64,000 bases of DNA from Candidatus Poribacteria bacterium (lineage in GTDB: Bacteria; Poribacteria; WGA-4E; PCPOR2b), in the NCBI GenBank assembly GCA_022822005.1, contig JAJECO010000008.1, positions 223,354 through 287,353 on the forward strand, in the 5' to 3' direction. The number at the start of each line of letters is the position of its first letter. Within the stretch, counting starts at the first letter, position 1. The notes beneath the pieces are model-generated. The model was not told the origin of the DNA and did not search any database. It worked only from the letters and a program-made list of their open reading frames with translations. A program made the translations under genes and the position numbers. Positions 43,737 to 52,298 of this stretch are shown here, one piece after another.

Positions 43737-44072
43737 TTGATACCTCCTACGGTTGCAATTATTCTGCCAGCTCTCTAGAATCTAAAATAATACTATATTA
43801 AGACGTTTGATGTGCCATCCCGTTTAAGACAGCTTTTTATGTACCTGAAAAAAACTCATTGGTGCTGCTTGAATTACACATGCTGCTTAAATTACACATG
43901 TTTTATAACTGAAATCTCAACTATTCCAACGTGCAAATTGAAGCGAAGGTAACAGTTAGTAAATAAAAATACACCAATCCGCTCTCAATGGTACCCGTTA
44001 ATTTTCAGATCGTTGTTTGAAAGGTAGCAATTCAGTCGGAATTGAGTGTTAGTGAACAATTCTCGAAGGGAT
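43737..44072. other. Intergenic region upstream of redoxin gene
   Basis: 336 bp with no supported gene. It contains a pair of tandem 18-base direct repeats (43863-43898) and the Shine-Dalgarno of the redoxin gene at its low-coordinate end. No convincing -35/-10 pair was found on the minus strand. Confidence 0.5.
43863..43898. repeat. Tandem 18-bp direct repeat
   Basis: TGCTGCTTGAATTACACA followed at once by TGCTGCTTAAATTACACA, one mismatch in 18. It lies 127 bases upstream of the redoxin start; it may be an operator with two half-sites or a simple duplication. Confidence 0.5.
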
Positions 44073-44585
44073 TCATGGTTTTGCATAAATCTGAATTTCT
44101 TGGATGCTTGGGCGTGGGTTTTTAGAACCGATATGTCCCCTAATCGCAATGACACGTATCACGTCGGTTACAACCGGTGTAGTCACCACGATACGTCTGC
44201 GGCGGTTGTTTCGGAATCGCTGTAGTTCTTTCCACTCCTCACCAACCTTTGCTAAGACATTGAAGTCTGCCAAATCTTCTGCGTAAAGGATAACCATCCC
44301 CACTTCAGACTGCTTGGGCAATTGGACAGTCGTTGGTGCAACCAGATGCGCTACCGGAGAATTCAGTTGCATCGTGCTGATTCTCTTTTTTGCTTTTCCG
44401 ACACCTATAGTCCCCTCAATATAAACTAAGTCGCTGGTGCCCATGTCCCCATCCACCATCTCCGGGGAACTACAAACCAGTCCAGCAATTGGGACATAGT
44501 CACGGGTCAGCTGCGAATTGCTAAACACCGCGCAGCCTGCGAATACACAAGCAAAAAAAGCAAATTTCCAGAGTTGTCGAAACAT
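44073..44585 (-). CDS. Small lipoprotein with discoidin-like fold (function unknown)
   Basis: 170 residues from ATG 44585, which lies eight bases after GGAGG; an upstream GTG would overlap the ribosome site. The N terminus is a lipoprotein signal with lipobox FAGC (LWKFAFFACVFAGCAVF). The body (PEMVDGDMGTSD near the start, VRVIAIRGHIGSKNP and IQEIQIYAKP at the end) resembles the beta-sandwich of F5/8 type C (discoidin) carbohydrate-binding domains, but this is a weak impression without a search. It lies 61 bp after the YWTD propeller gene and may share its transcript. Confidence 0.65.
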   Translation of the reverse strand: MFRQLWKFAFFACVFAGCAVFSNSQLTRDYVPIAGLVCSSPEMVDGDMGTSDLVYIEGTIGVGKAKKRISTMQLNSPVAHLVAPTTVQLPKQSEVGMVILYAEDLADFNVLAKVGEEWKELQRFRNNRRRRIVVTTPVVTDVIRVIAIRGHIGSKNPRPSIQEIQIYAKP

Positions 44586-44646
44586 GATGTGCACCTCCTT
44601 TTACTGGTGTTTGATACGTTTGGAAATAGCAAGTTGGAAGATAGTT

Positions 44647-46671
44647 TCATCGCACAACGGTCATCCGTCGCGTTTTCTGATAATCTCCCGCCTCCAGCGT
44701 ATAGAAATACACTCCGCTGCTGACAGACTCTCCCATATCATTCCGTCCATCCCAGTACGCTGCCCGCTCCCGTGATAGATAGCTGCCTGCCAGTTTAGTG
44801 CCCAGATCTAATCCCCGCACCAGATGCCCGAAAACATCATAAATACGAATCCGCACATGAGTTGACTCCGCCAGTTGGTAGGGGATCCACGTTTCGGGGT
44901 TGAAGGGGTTGGGGAAATTCGGTAATAGCGCATTATCGCGTATCCGTCCCCATAGAGTCGGTTGCTTATCCTGATGATTTACCACACTCAAAGCATCAAT
45001 AGTCTGTGTTAGGTCAAGGGCGATAAAACGTCCACCGTTGACCCCCGTGACGAAATCTTCAGCGCCCGTACCGTTAAGGTTGGCACGGTGGATCCTGCCC
45101 GGATTTAAGTCCGTCCAGTATACCTTTCCTCCGTATGGATCGACCACAATACCTAATGGACTACTCAGTCTTGTCTTTCGGAGATCTATATTTGCTGGTT
45201 TTAGCACTGTTTGGGGTTTTGTCCCATCAAAGTTCAGACGACGAATTATTCCCGCGCCCGTAGTAAAGTCTATCTCTGTTGAGTAAATTTTACCCTGTTT
45301 GAGATCCAAAGCGATACCTCGTGGTACTCTGCGCGACTCGACGACATCCTCAACATCTGTCCCGTCAAGATTTGCTCGCTGGATTGTTTCTGCTTGACCA
45401 TTCGTCCAGTATATCTTACCGTTATTTACATCCACAGCAACATCGTTCGGATGGGCGATTTCCCTTGCGACGAGAATCTCAACATCTGTACCATCAAGAT
45501 TGGATCGGTGGACACCTGCACACCCATCCGCCCAGTACATCTTTCCCCCATCCGTGTCCAAGTCAATACCGGAGGACCAACACAATCCGTCTATGACGAG
45601 ATCTTCAATGTTGCTGCCATCGAAATTTGACCGCTGGATTTTACCCGCTTCAGGGTTCGTCCAGTATATCTTTTGCTCGCTCGTATCCAGGGCGATACCC
45701 ATTGGACTCAATTCCGTTGTTATAACCATTTCGATGTCTGTCCCGTCAAGGTTTACTCGCTGGATTTTGGGTGGGAATTCCCGGTCTGTCCAGTATAGCT
45801 TTCTGCCATCTACCCCTACGGCCATCCCCAGTATCCGTTTCACCCCCGTTGTGAAGACCTCTCCGATATGTGTGCCGTCAAGATTTGACCGGTGGATTTT
45901 TCCTGTCTTCCACTCTGTCCAGTATAGCTTTTCAGCCACTGAATCGACAACTATGGCTGATGGAAAATCCAAACCCACCACCGTTTCTTCCACATTTTTC
46001 CCATCAAGATCTGCCCGAAAAATAGTTCCTATATCGGTCCAGTAGATTTTTCCAGCAATTGGATCGACTGCTACCTTCAGTGGGTTCCGCAATCCCTCTG
46101 TGACGAGATCTTCAATCGCTGTGCCATCGAGATTTGAACGTTGAATCTTTCGCGTATCAGAATCCGCCCAGTAGATTTTTCTGCCGTTTGAGTCTACAGC
46201 GATGCCTCGTGGCCACTGTACTCTATCTTGCCACGTGACAATTTCTTCAACCTCCGTTCCATCAAGATTTGAGCGTTGGATGATATGTGTGTCTGTCCAG
46301 TATAGTTTGCCTCCACTTGTATCCACAGCAACATAATAGGGCAAACCCGATTTCGCTATGATGATATCTTCTATGTTTGTCCCATCAAGGTTCGCTCGTT
46401 GAATTTTCCTCGTTCTACTGTCCGCCCAGTAAATTTTTTGGTTCTTTTCATCAACAGCAATGCCGATAGGGGATCTCAGCAGAACCGGAACAGGGGTTTC
46501 CATATTCCCACCGTCAAGGTCCACGCGGTGGATCCCTTTGTTGTCCGTCCAATATAGCTTGTCTGCTTCTGCGGTTGTGTAACCGGACAACAGCACGAAT
46601 GAGATCATAAAACCGAACCATCGGATATAAGCGGCATTCCAGTTAGTCTGTATCCTTTCTTTTTTCATCAT
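44647..46671 (-). CDS. Secreted YWTD (LDL-receptor class B) double propeller with Por/FlgD-like tail
   Basis: 674 residues with a signal peptide (IRWFGFMISFVLLSGYTTAEA) and AAAGGAG upstream. Twelve repeats of the form KIYWTD...KIQRSNLDGT.IEDL can be counted, exactly two six-bladed YWTD propellers. The last 85 residues are the tail FPNPFNPETWIPYQLAES ... AYWDGRN ... SGVYFYTLEAGD, shared with the next-upstream WD40 protein and probably used for sorting to or across the outer membrane. YWTD propellers bind protein or peptide ligands. A 47-bp gap separates it from the WD40 gene upstream. Confidence 0.88.
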   Translation of the reverse strand: MMKKERIQTNWNAAYIRWFGFMISFVLLSGYTTAEADKLYWTDNKGIHRVDLDGGNMETPVPVLLRSPIGIAVDEKNQKIYWADSRTRKIQRANLDGTNIEDIIIAKSGLPYYVAVDTSGGKLYWTDTHIIQRSNLDGTEVEEIVTWQDRVQWPRGIAVDSNGRKIYWADSDTRKIQRSNLDGTAIEDLVTEGLRNPLKVAVDPIAGKIYWTDIGTIFRADLDGKNVEETVVGLDFPSAIVVDSVAEKLYWTEWKTGKIHRSNLDGTHIGEVFTTGVKRILGMAVGVDGRKLYWTDREFPPKIQRVNLDGTDIEMVITTELSPMGIALDTSEQKIYWTNPEAGKIQRSNFDGSNIEDLVIDGLCWSSGIDLDTDGGKMYWADGCAGVHRSNLDGTDVEILVAREIAHPNDVAVDVNNGKIYWTNGQAETIQRANLDGTDVEDVVESRRVPRGIALDLKQGKIYSTEIDFTTGAGIIRRLNFDGTKPQTVLKPANIDLRKTRLSSPLGIVVDPYGGKVYWTDLNPGRIHRANLNGTGAEDFVTGVNGGRFIALDLTQTIDALSVVNHQDKQPTLWGRIRDNALLPNFPNPFNPETWIPYQLAESTHVRIRIYDVFGHLVRGLDLGTKLAGSYLSRERAAYWDGRNDMGESVSSGVYFYTLEAGDYQKTRRMTVVR

Positions 46672-46718
46672 CTCACTCCTTTCAGACCATCTTGCACAGT
46701 AACCCAGTCCAACAAAAC

Positions 46719-49460
46719 CTACTTTTGGATAACCATCTTCCGGGTTGCGTTAAGACTGCCGGTGTCAAGTTCGTACCAGTAAATGCCACTGGACACCGTT
46801 TCTCCGGCATCATTCCGTCCATCCCAATACGCGGCACCCTCTCGCGAAAGGTAACTACCCGCAGGTTTGCTGCCCAGATCTAACTCCCGCACCAGCTGCC
46901 CAGCAACATCATAAATACGAATCCGCACATGAGCAGCTTCTGCGAGTTGGAAGGGAATCCACGTTTCGGGGTTGAAAGGGTTGGGATAGTTAGGTAGTAA
47001 TTTGGTTTCCGTAACAGGCAAGTCGAGGCGGGATAACCACGCTTTGAGCAAGTCGCGGGCAATGTGTGCACCATGTGAGGAAGAGGTCACCAATTCTAAC
47101 GATGCGAGGGCTTGGAATTGGCGCTGGACGCTTGATGCCTGATAACTGATAATCGGGAGTGAAGGATTAAAATGCAATGATGGTGCGGCTGCATTCTCAC
47201 CTAGGCACGATCCAATGCGTTCCAAGTCGGACACACCCACCTTGCCATCGTCGTTGACATCTCCACTGAGATTTGTGTCAATTTGTCCAAATTGAGAAGC
47301 AGCCTCTACCAAATCCAAGATATTGACTGCTCCATCCCGATTCACATCAGAAGGCACAGTCAACTCTGAAGGGAGTAAAGAACGTCCATCCCATATAAAC
47401 CCTTGACCCATTTCATAATCTAAAGTGAGGAGCACCGATCCGTCTCGACTGACGGTGAGGTATTTAGGGATGGAATCGGACGCTATTCCTTTCTTTTTAT
47501 GCCAATCCCAAATTTGCAGCCCTTCTTCACGGTTAAAGAAGAGATACCGTCCATCGCTGCTAAAACGAGCGGGACCGCTTGCATTGAGTATGAATAACGA
47601 TTTAACCTCATCTCCGATCTGCCAGGCATACATCTGTTCACGGCCGGCAGCGACGAGAATTAGCTTGTTGTCAGGCGTCCGCCCGAATTCAAGACTTGAA
47701 TCAAAATTATAGCGATTGAGCGGTATGTTCGAATACAACTTGGTATAATGGACATACTTACCCTCTATCCGCCGCCAAAGGTCTATTCGGTACCTTTGAG
47801 TAGCTGCTGCTAAGTATTGGTCATCATCACTGAAAGCAACTTTACGAACTTGGGAACTGCTGATGCTGTCGCTGGTGATAAGGTGTTCCTGGTTTTGTGG
47901 GTTGTTGATATCTACAATCGTAATTGCTGGTTTCTCAATATCAGTCCAAAAGGGATAGATATAGGCTGCGATACGGTTGCCAACCTGATTGAAGGCACAA
48001 TTGGAAAGATGAGAGACATTAGGGATGAACGCTTTCAATTCCCCGGTATATATATCGCGGATTTCAATCCCATAACTGTCAAGTCCGACTGCAAAGGTCT
48101 GGCTATCCGGAGAGATAGCGAGCGTCATGCTATAGTTCTCTTCACCTTGAAAGATAACCCTTCGCAGCGATTGAGAGGGAATATTCCAGATCTTGATGAC
48201 GTTGTCATGAACCTTGACTAATGATTTTCCATCGGGACTTAGACGCAGACCGTCCGTTCCACGGAAAAAATTGACCCAAAGCCTCAGACGCCGATTTTGT
48301 ACCATGTCCCACAACACGGTGATGCCATGGTGGTATTGCAGGATAGCTCGACTTTCATCCGGCAAGATGGAAACTGTTTCAAGGCCGACCGGCTCTGGTT
48401 TGAACTCATGGAACTGGGCGCCTGTTTGGACATCCCAGATTTTGACCCCACCCTTCCAATTATGCTCCTTTGTGATAGCATACAGGCGCTCGCTATCTGA
48501 ACTGAAGAAGAGTTGGAAGACATCGGCGTCCGGGTTAGGTTCTCCACTGTGCCATTCCCGAATCAATTGGTATGTCTGCGCGTCCCAGAGATACACTTTG
48601 GTTGATGTGGGCTCAGTTGATGCTATCCAACGACCATCAGGACTATAACATACATCAGAGACCCAACTTCCGTGCCCTTCAAGATGCCCAATGAGTTGAA
48701 GCGTCTCCATATCCCAGACTTCTGCATCGGGACGTTTGGAACCGACGACTAAGAATCGGCCGTCCGGACTGAACGCCATTGAGAGGATAAACGGTGCCAC
48801 ATCATCACAAGATGTCAAACGCTCAGTTGCGCCAGATTCCCCAAAACTTCCGGAGCGCTGAGTGTAATTCCCAGACTCACCATCTGCCACGCTCGTTGAA
48901 GGATTAGGGAGCCTCTGCCAACTCTCCCCTGATCGAATATATGAGCGAGAGTAGCACGGCTCTACTGGTCTGCGTTCCTTCGCAAAGTCACGGAGAATTT
49001 CATCGGTCTCCCAATTCCATAGGATGATATTATCTTCACCGTTGTGGATCGCGATTACCGGCTCTGTCGGACTGAACACTGCATCAAAGGGCTGCCCTGA
49101 CCATCCACGGGGACCCGCCAAGGGCCATTGACGAAGTTTCTTTCGTGTGGTAATGTCCCACAGTTCAACTATATCCTCACGTCCAATCACATTTCGCCAA
49201 ATCACTGCCTTTTGACCATCAGGACTCACACTCAAGTGCCGGATACGACCAGCATCCTCGGCAAAATGCACAATGATGTTGTCTGTGTCTGGATCGATAA
49301 TTTCAATACCGTTTCTCATCAGTCCCAGAACCGTACCATCTGGCAGAAATTGGGCTTGCCCAAGAAATCCGCCTCCCAATGAACCGATCGGTTCGACTGC
49401 GCCAACCGTAGCGGAAGTGAATAATGTGAGACATAGAGAGAATACAAATCGCCTGTTCAT
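46719..49460 (-). CDS. Secreted WD40-repeat protein with dockerin-like module and Por/FlgD-like tail
   Basis: 913 residues with a signal peptide (FVFSLCLTLFTSATVGA) and AAAGGAGGA upstream. WD40-type repeats fill residues 25-690 (LSVSPDGQKAVIW, VCYSPDGRWIAS, KIWDVQTG). At about 700-750 are two dockerin/EF-hand loops (DVNRDGAVNILDL, DVNDDGKVGVSDL). The last 88 residues are the tail YPNPFNPETWIPFQLAEA ... AAYWDGRN ... SGIYWYEL. Dockerins bind cohesins in cellulosomes, but in such genomes the module often stands alone and only binds calcium. Together with the YWTD and lipoprotein genes it forms an exported repeat-protein cluster. Confidence 0.88.
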   Translation of the reverse strand: MNRRFVFSLCLTLFTSATVGAVEPIGSLGGGFLGQAQFLPDGTVLGLMRNGIEIIDPDTDNIIVHFAEDAGRIRHLSVSPDGQKAVIWRNVIGREDIVELWDITTRKKLRQWPLAGPRGWSGQPFDAVFSPTEPVIAIHNGEDNIILWNWETDEILRDFAKERRPVEPCYSRSYIRSGESWQRLPNPSTSVADGESGNYTQRSGSFGESGATERLTSCDDVAPFILSMAFSPDGRFLVVGSKRPDAEVWDMETLQLIGHLEGHGSWVSDVCYSPDGRWIASTEPTSTKVYLWDAQTYQLIREWHSGEPNPDADVFQLFFSSDSERLYAITKEHNWKGGVKIWDVQTGAQFHEFKPEPVGLETVSILPDESRAILQYHHGITVLWDMVQNRRLRLWVNFFRGTDGLRLSPDGKSLVKVHDNVIKIWNIPSQSLRRVIFQGEENYSMTLAISPDSQTFAVGLDSYGIEIRDIYTGELKAFIPNVSHLSNCAFNQVGNRIAAYIYPFWTDIEKPAITIVDINNPQNQEHLITSDSISSSQVRKVAFSDDDQYLAAATQRYRIDLWRRIEGKYVHYTKLYSNIPLNRYNFDSSLEFGRTPDNKLILVAAGREQMYAWQIGDEVKSLFILNASGPARFSSDGRYLFFNREEGLQIWDWHKKKGIASDSIPKYLTVSRDGSVLLTLDYEMGQGFIWDGRSLLPSELTVPSDVNRDGAVNILDLVEAASQFGQIDTNLSGDVNDDGKVGVSDLERIGSCLGENAAAPSLHFNPSLPIISYQASSVQRQFQALASLELVTSSSHGAHIARDLLKAWLSRLDLPVTETKLLPNYPNPFNPETWIPFQLAEAAHVRIRIYDVAGQLVRELDLGSKPAGSYLSREGAAYWDGRNDAGETVSSGIYWYELDTGSLNATRKMVIQK

Positions 49461-49608
49461 AAGTGCATCCTCCTTTATTTCTCTGGTATAAATTGAGATC
49501 GCGAAGTTGTTCGATCCTAATGCTATGCGGTGTGAGATCCCAGAGGAAGATGCACATACTATGCCAAACCCAATAAAGGTTGGATTTGGCGTCTATAGGC
49601 GAATTTCT

Positions 49609-49622
49609 CGCCATTTATGGCG
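49609..49622. repeat. Small perfect hairpin between WD40 and DGLP-signature genes
   Basis: CGCCATTTATGGCG forms six base pairs around TT. It lies 3' of the gene ending at 49716. The 255-bp gap here otherwise holds the ribosome site of the WD40 gene and nothing else supported. Confidence 0.3.
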
Positions 49623-49715
49623 GAATGGGAGCTATATGTTGTTCATATTTTGAACGTTCCTGTTCATAAAGTCGATAATCTCAGTTCCTTTCGGGGCAAA
49701 CGTTGTCTTCCCACT

Positions 49716-50660
49716 TTATACTTCAATGCGTTTCGTTACCGAGTGAGTGGGACCGCCCCATCTTGGAATCGCAACCGTCCATTGCCCCGCGGGACCTCCG
49801 GCGACGACAATAATGACATCTTCAGGAAGCCGCCCTGTCTGTTCGTGTATATACGACTGTATGTCATCCCTACTAAAATTATCTCTGGCGATCGTCTGCA
49901 TGTGTTCGAGGCTAAACACAAGGACAATTTCAGCGGACGGAGATCCCAGCACCGAAATGCCCTGGCAGATTGTGTTTAGGACGCTTTCCGCTGTACTCCC
50001 ACTGGAACCGATGTGATATGGCGAAGAACCGGCGTGGACTGTCACCGTGCTGTCAGAAGGTTGGAATCCACGCTCAACGTGGAGAGGCTGCCACAGACTC
50101 TCTTCCTCCCGTTCAGCGATACAGAAGGTGTATTTGCCGGCATGACCCAAAGTTGAGCGGTCTAATTCACCGGGCAATGCACCCCCGATATTTGTGCCGA
50201 TTAGGCGGATTGACCGTCCAATTGTCGCGTTGGCACGCCAACCCTGTCCAAAAACGTTAAAACTGTCGTTGACATCTAACTGCTTCCGGATGGGACCATT
50301 GATGATCAACAGCGGTGTGGAGTCGGCGGTTGTTACTTGAACACCGTGCAGATTGAACGCTTCTTCGGTAACTGCCTCAAGGGCTGCGATGACGACCGGC
50401 ATATATTCCGGCTTGCAACCAGCCATTACTGCGTTAATAGCAATGCGTTCGATAGTTGCGTGCCCCCACTTGGGCGGGATTGCTGCGAGTAATTCGTCCG
50501 GTTGTCTGTCCGTGCCGGCTAACATTTTTTCTACGCGATCCGGCGTCGGTGGAACAACGGGCAAGCCGTCGGTCCACCCATTTTGGTAACAGAGCTCGAT
50601 GAGATCTGCGTCTTCAGCTGCTTCAATCTGGTTTGACTGCCATTGAATTTCTGCTATCAT
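49716..50660 (-). CDS. Conserved protein of unknown function with DGLPVVPPT signature
   Basis: 314 residues, no signal peptide, GAAAGGAAAA upstream of ATG 50660. The N-terminal part contains WTDGLPVVPPTPDRVEKMLA and AINAVMAGCKPEYMPVVIAA, a pattern recalled from a family of uncharacterised proteins (some selenoprotein-related) in environmental bacteria. The later region has small-residue-rich stretches (GSSGSTAESVLNTICQGISV, IIVVAGGPAGQW). Catalytic function unknown. It is divergent from the M81 peptidase gene, only 98 bp away, so the two may share regulation. Confidence 0.7.
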   Translation of the reverse strand: MIAEIQWQSNQIEAAEDADLIELCYQNGWTDGLPVVPPTPDRVEKMLAGTDRQPDELLAAIPPKWGHATIERIAINAVMAGCKPEYMPVVIAALEAVTEEAFNLHGVQVTTADSTPLLIINGPIRKQLDVNDSFNVFGQGWRANATIGRSIRLIGTNIGGALPGELDRSTLGHAGKYTFCIAEREEESLWQPLHVERGFQPSDSTVTVHAGSSPYHIGSSGSTAESVLNTICQGISVLGSPSAEIVLVFSLEHMQTIARDNFSRDDIQSYIHEQTGRLPEDVIIVVAGGPAGQWTVAIPRWGGPTHSVTKRIEV

Positions 50661-50758
50661 AATTTTCCTTTCAATTTCTCGGTTTTTGTGATACTATGCG
50701 CGGAATATACTAAAAGAAATCATCTCACGCAGCACGCTATATGAACGGAGATATACTT

Positions 50759-52243
50759 ATGCGTATTGCAACCGGTTGCATCGGTCATGAAACAAACACA
50801 TTTTCATCTATACCCACTTCACTTGATGACTTTAAACTTCAGAGAAGCTACCACATTGGCGATGAAATAATCTCGACCTTCAGACAGACGAGCACCATCA
50901 CCGGCGGGTTTATCGAGAGTTCGGAGAAGTTGGGAATTCAGATTGTTCCCCTTCTATGGACATTCGCAACACCTTCTGGTAAGATCGAGCAAGCGGCGTA
51001 TGATACACTTAAAGGAGAATTCCTTGACCTCTTGCGAAACGCCGGAGAACTTGACGGTGTCCTCCTCGATTTGCATGGAGCAATGGCAACGGAAGAGATT
51101 GAAGATGCTGAAGGCGACCTGATCCAATCTGTGCGTGAGATTGTCGGCTCCCTCCCAATTGTTGTGACGTTAGATCTCCACGCAAACATTACCGCCGAGA
51201 TGGCGGAGTACAGCAACACGATTATCGGGTTCGACACCTATCCGCATGTCGATTGCTATGATCGGGGTGTTGAAGCAGGACAGGTGATATTTGATATAGT
51301 TCAGGGAAATGTCCGACCGACAATGGCGTTCCGCCAACTACCGCTGCTGACTTCACCACCAGCACAGTGCACGATGAAACCGCTGATGAGCGGGGTAGTG
51401 GAACAGCTGCACGCGCTTGAAACGAAGCCGGGCGTAGTAACAGCAACGTTAGCCATGGGTTTTCCTTTTGCTGATATACGTGATGCTGGTGTTACCGTGC
51501 TCGTAACGACTAACGACGATCAACAACTCGCCGAACAACATGCAGACAGGTTTGCCAAATATATCTGGGACATGCGAGAAGCATTTAATCTAAATCTTGT
51601 TTCCGTTGAGGAGGCAATTGAGATCGCGAATGGCACTGATGGACAGCCTATCGTCCTTGCGGAGGGTTCGGACAATCCCGGTGGTGGCGGTCCCTGTGAT
51701 GGAACAATTATTCTTCGGAAATTCATTGAAGCTGATGTACAAGATGCGGTTATTGCTATAATTGCTGATCCGGAGTCCGTATCACTTGCCATCGAAGCAG
51801 GTGTTGGCAATACGGTAGGGCTCAATGTCGGCGGAAAGACGATTCCGCTGCACGGCGATCCTGTCCCACTGACAGGCTATGTAAAGACAATCTCCGACGG
51901 CAACTTTGTTCACAAGGGTCCGATGGCGCGCGGTGTCAGGAGCAGTTTGGGGCGGACGGCTGTCATCCGAGTCGGCGGTGTGGAAATCATCCTGACGGAA
52001 CGGCGTTTCCAACCCCTTGATGCCGAGGTGCTTCGTAGCGTCGGCATTGAACCGAGAGATCGGAAGCTCATTGCGCTCAAATCAGCAGTCCATTTTCGCG
52101 CGGACTATACACCCATCGCTCATGAGATCTTGGAGGCAGACACCCCCGGCGTGCATAGCGCAGATCTCTTCAGTTACGACTACCAGAAAGTACGCCGTCC
52201 TATTTATCCATTAGACACAGATGCTGAATTCCAACAGGCTTAA
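50759..52243 (+). CDS. M81 family metallopeptidase (MlrC/microcystinase-like)
   Basis: 494 residues from ATG 50759, chosen over 50741 because CGGAGA then lies upstream and the standard start RIATGCIGHETNTFS follows. MlrC N-terminal domain features: FIESSEKLGIQIVPLLW, LLDLHGAMATEE, VVTLDLHANITAEM (DxH metal-type site) and IIGFDTYPHVD; the C-terminal MlrC domain is in NPGGGGPCDGTIILR and SLGRTAVIRV. MlrC cleaves the last linear peptide in microcystin breakdown, but the wider M81 family is of unknown substrate. The nucleosidase fusion gene begins 55 bp after the stop codon. Confidence 0.9.
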   Translation: MRIATGCIGHETNTFSSIPTSLDDFKLQRSYHIGDEIISTFRQTSTITGGFIESSEKLGIQIVPLLWTFATPSGKIEQAAYDTLKGEFLDLLRNAGELDGVLLDLHGAMATEEIEDAEGDLIQSVREIVGSLPIVVTLDLHANITAEMAEYSNTIIGFDTYPHVDCYDRGVEAGQVIFDIVQGNVRPTMAFRQLPLLTSPPAQCTMKPLMSGVVEQLHALETKPGVVTATLAMGFPFADIRDAGVTVLVTTNDDQQLAEQHADRFAKYIWDMREAFNLNLVSVEEAIEIANGTDGQPIVLAEGSDNPGGGGPCDGTIILRKFIEADVQDAVIAIIADPESVSLAIEAGVGNTVGLNVGGKTIPLHGDPVPLTGYVKTISDGNFVHKGPMARGVRSSLGRTAVIRVGGVEIILTERRFQPLDAEVLRSVGIEPRDRKLIALKSAVHFRADYTPIAHEILEADTPGVHSADLFSYDYQKVRRPIYPLDTDAEFQQA

Positions 52244-52298
52244 CCTGTGGAAAATGTCTCTCTACGATCAACCTGTTTCAGATCCTGGAAATACCACT

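Noticed and set aside
49617..49979. Plus-strand frame opposite the DGLP-signature gene
   Set aside because: A shadow of the minus-strand gene with no ribosome site and unlike any protein family.
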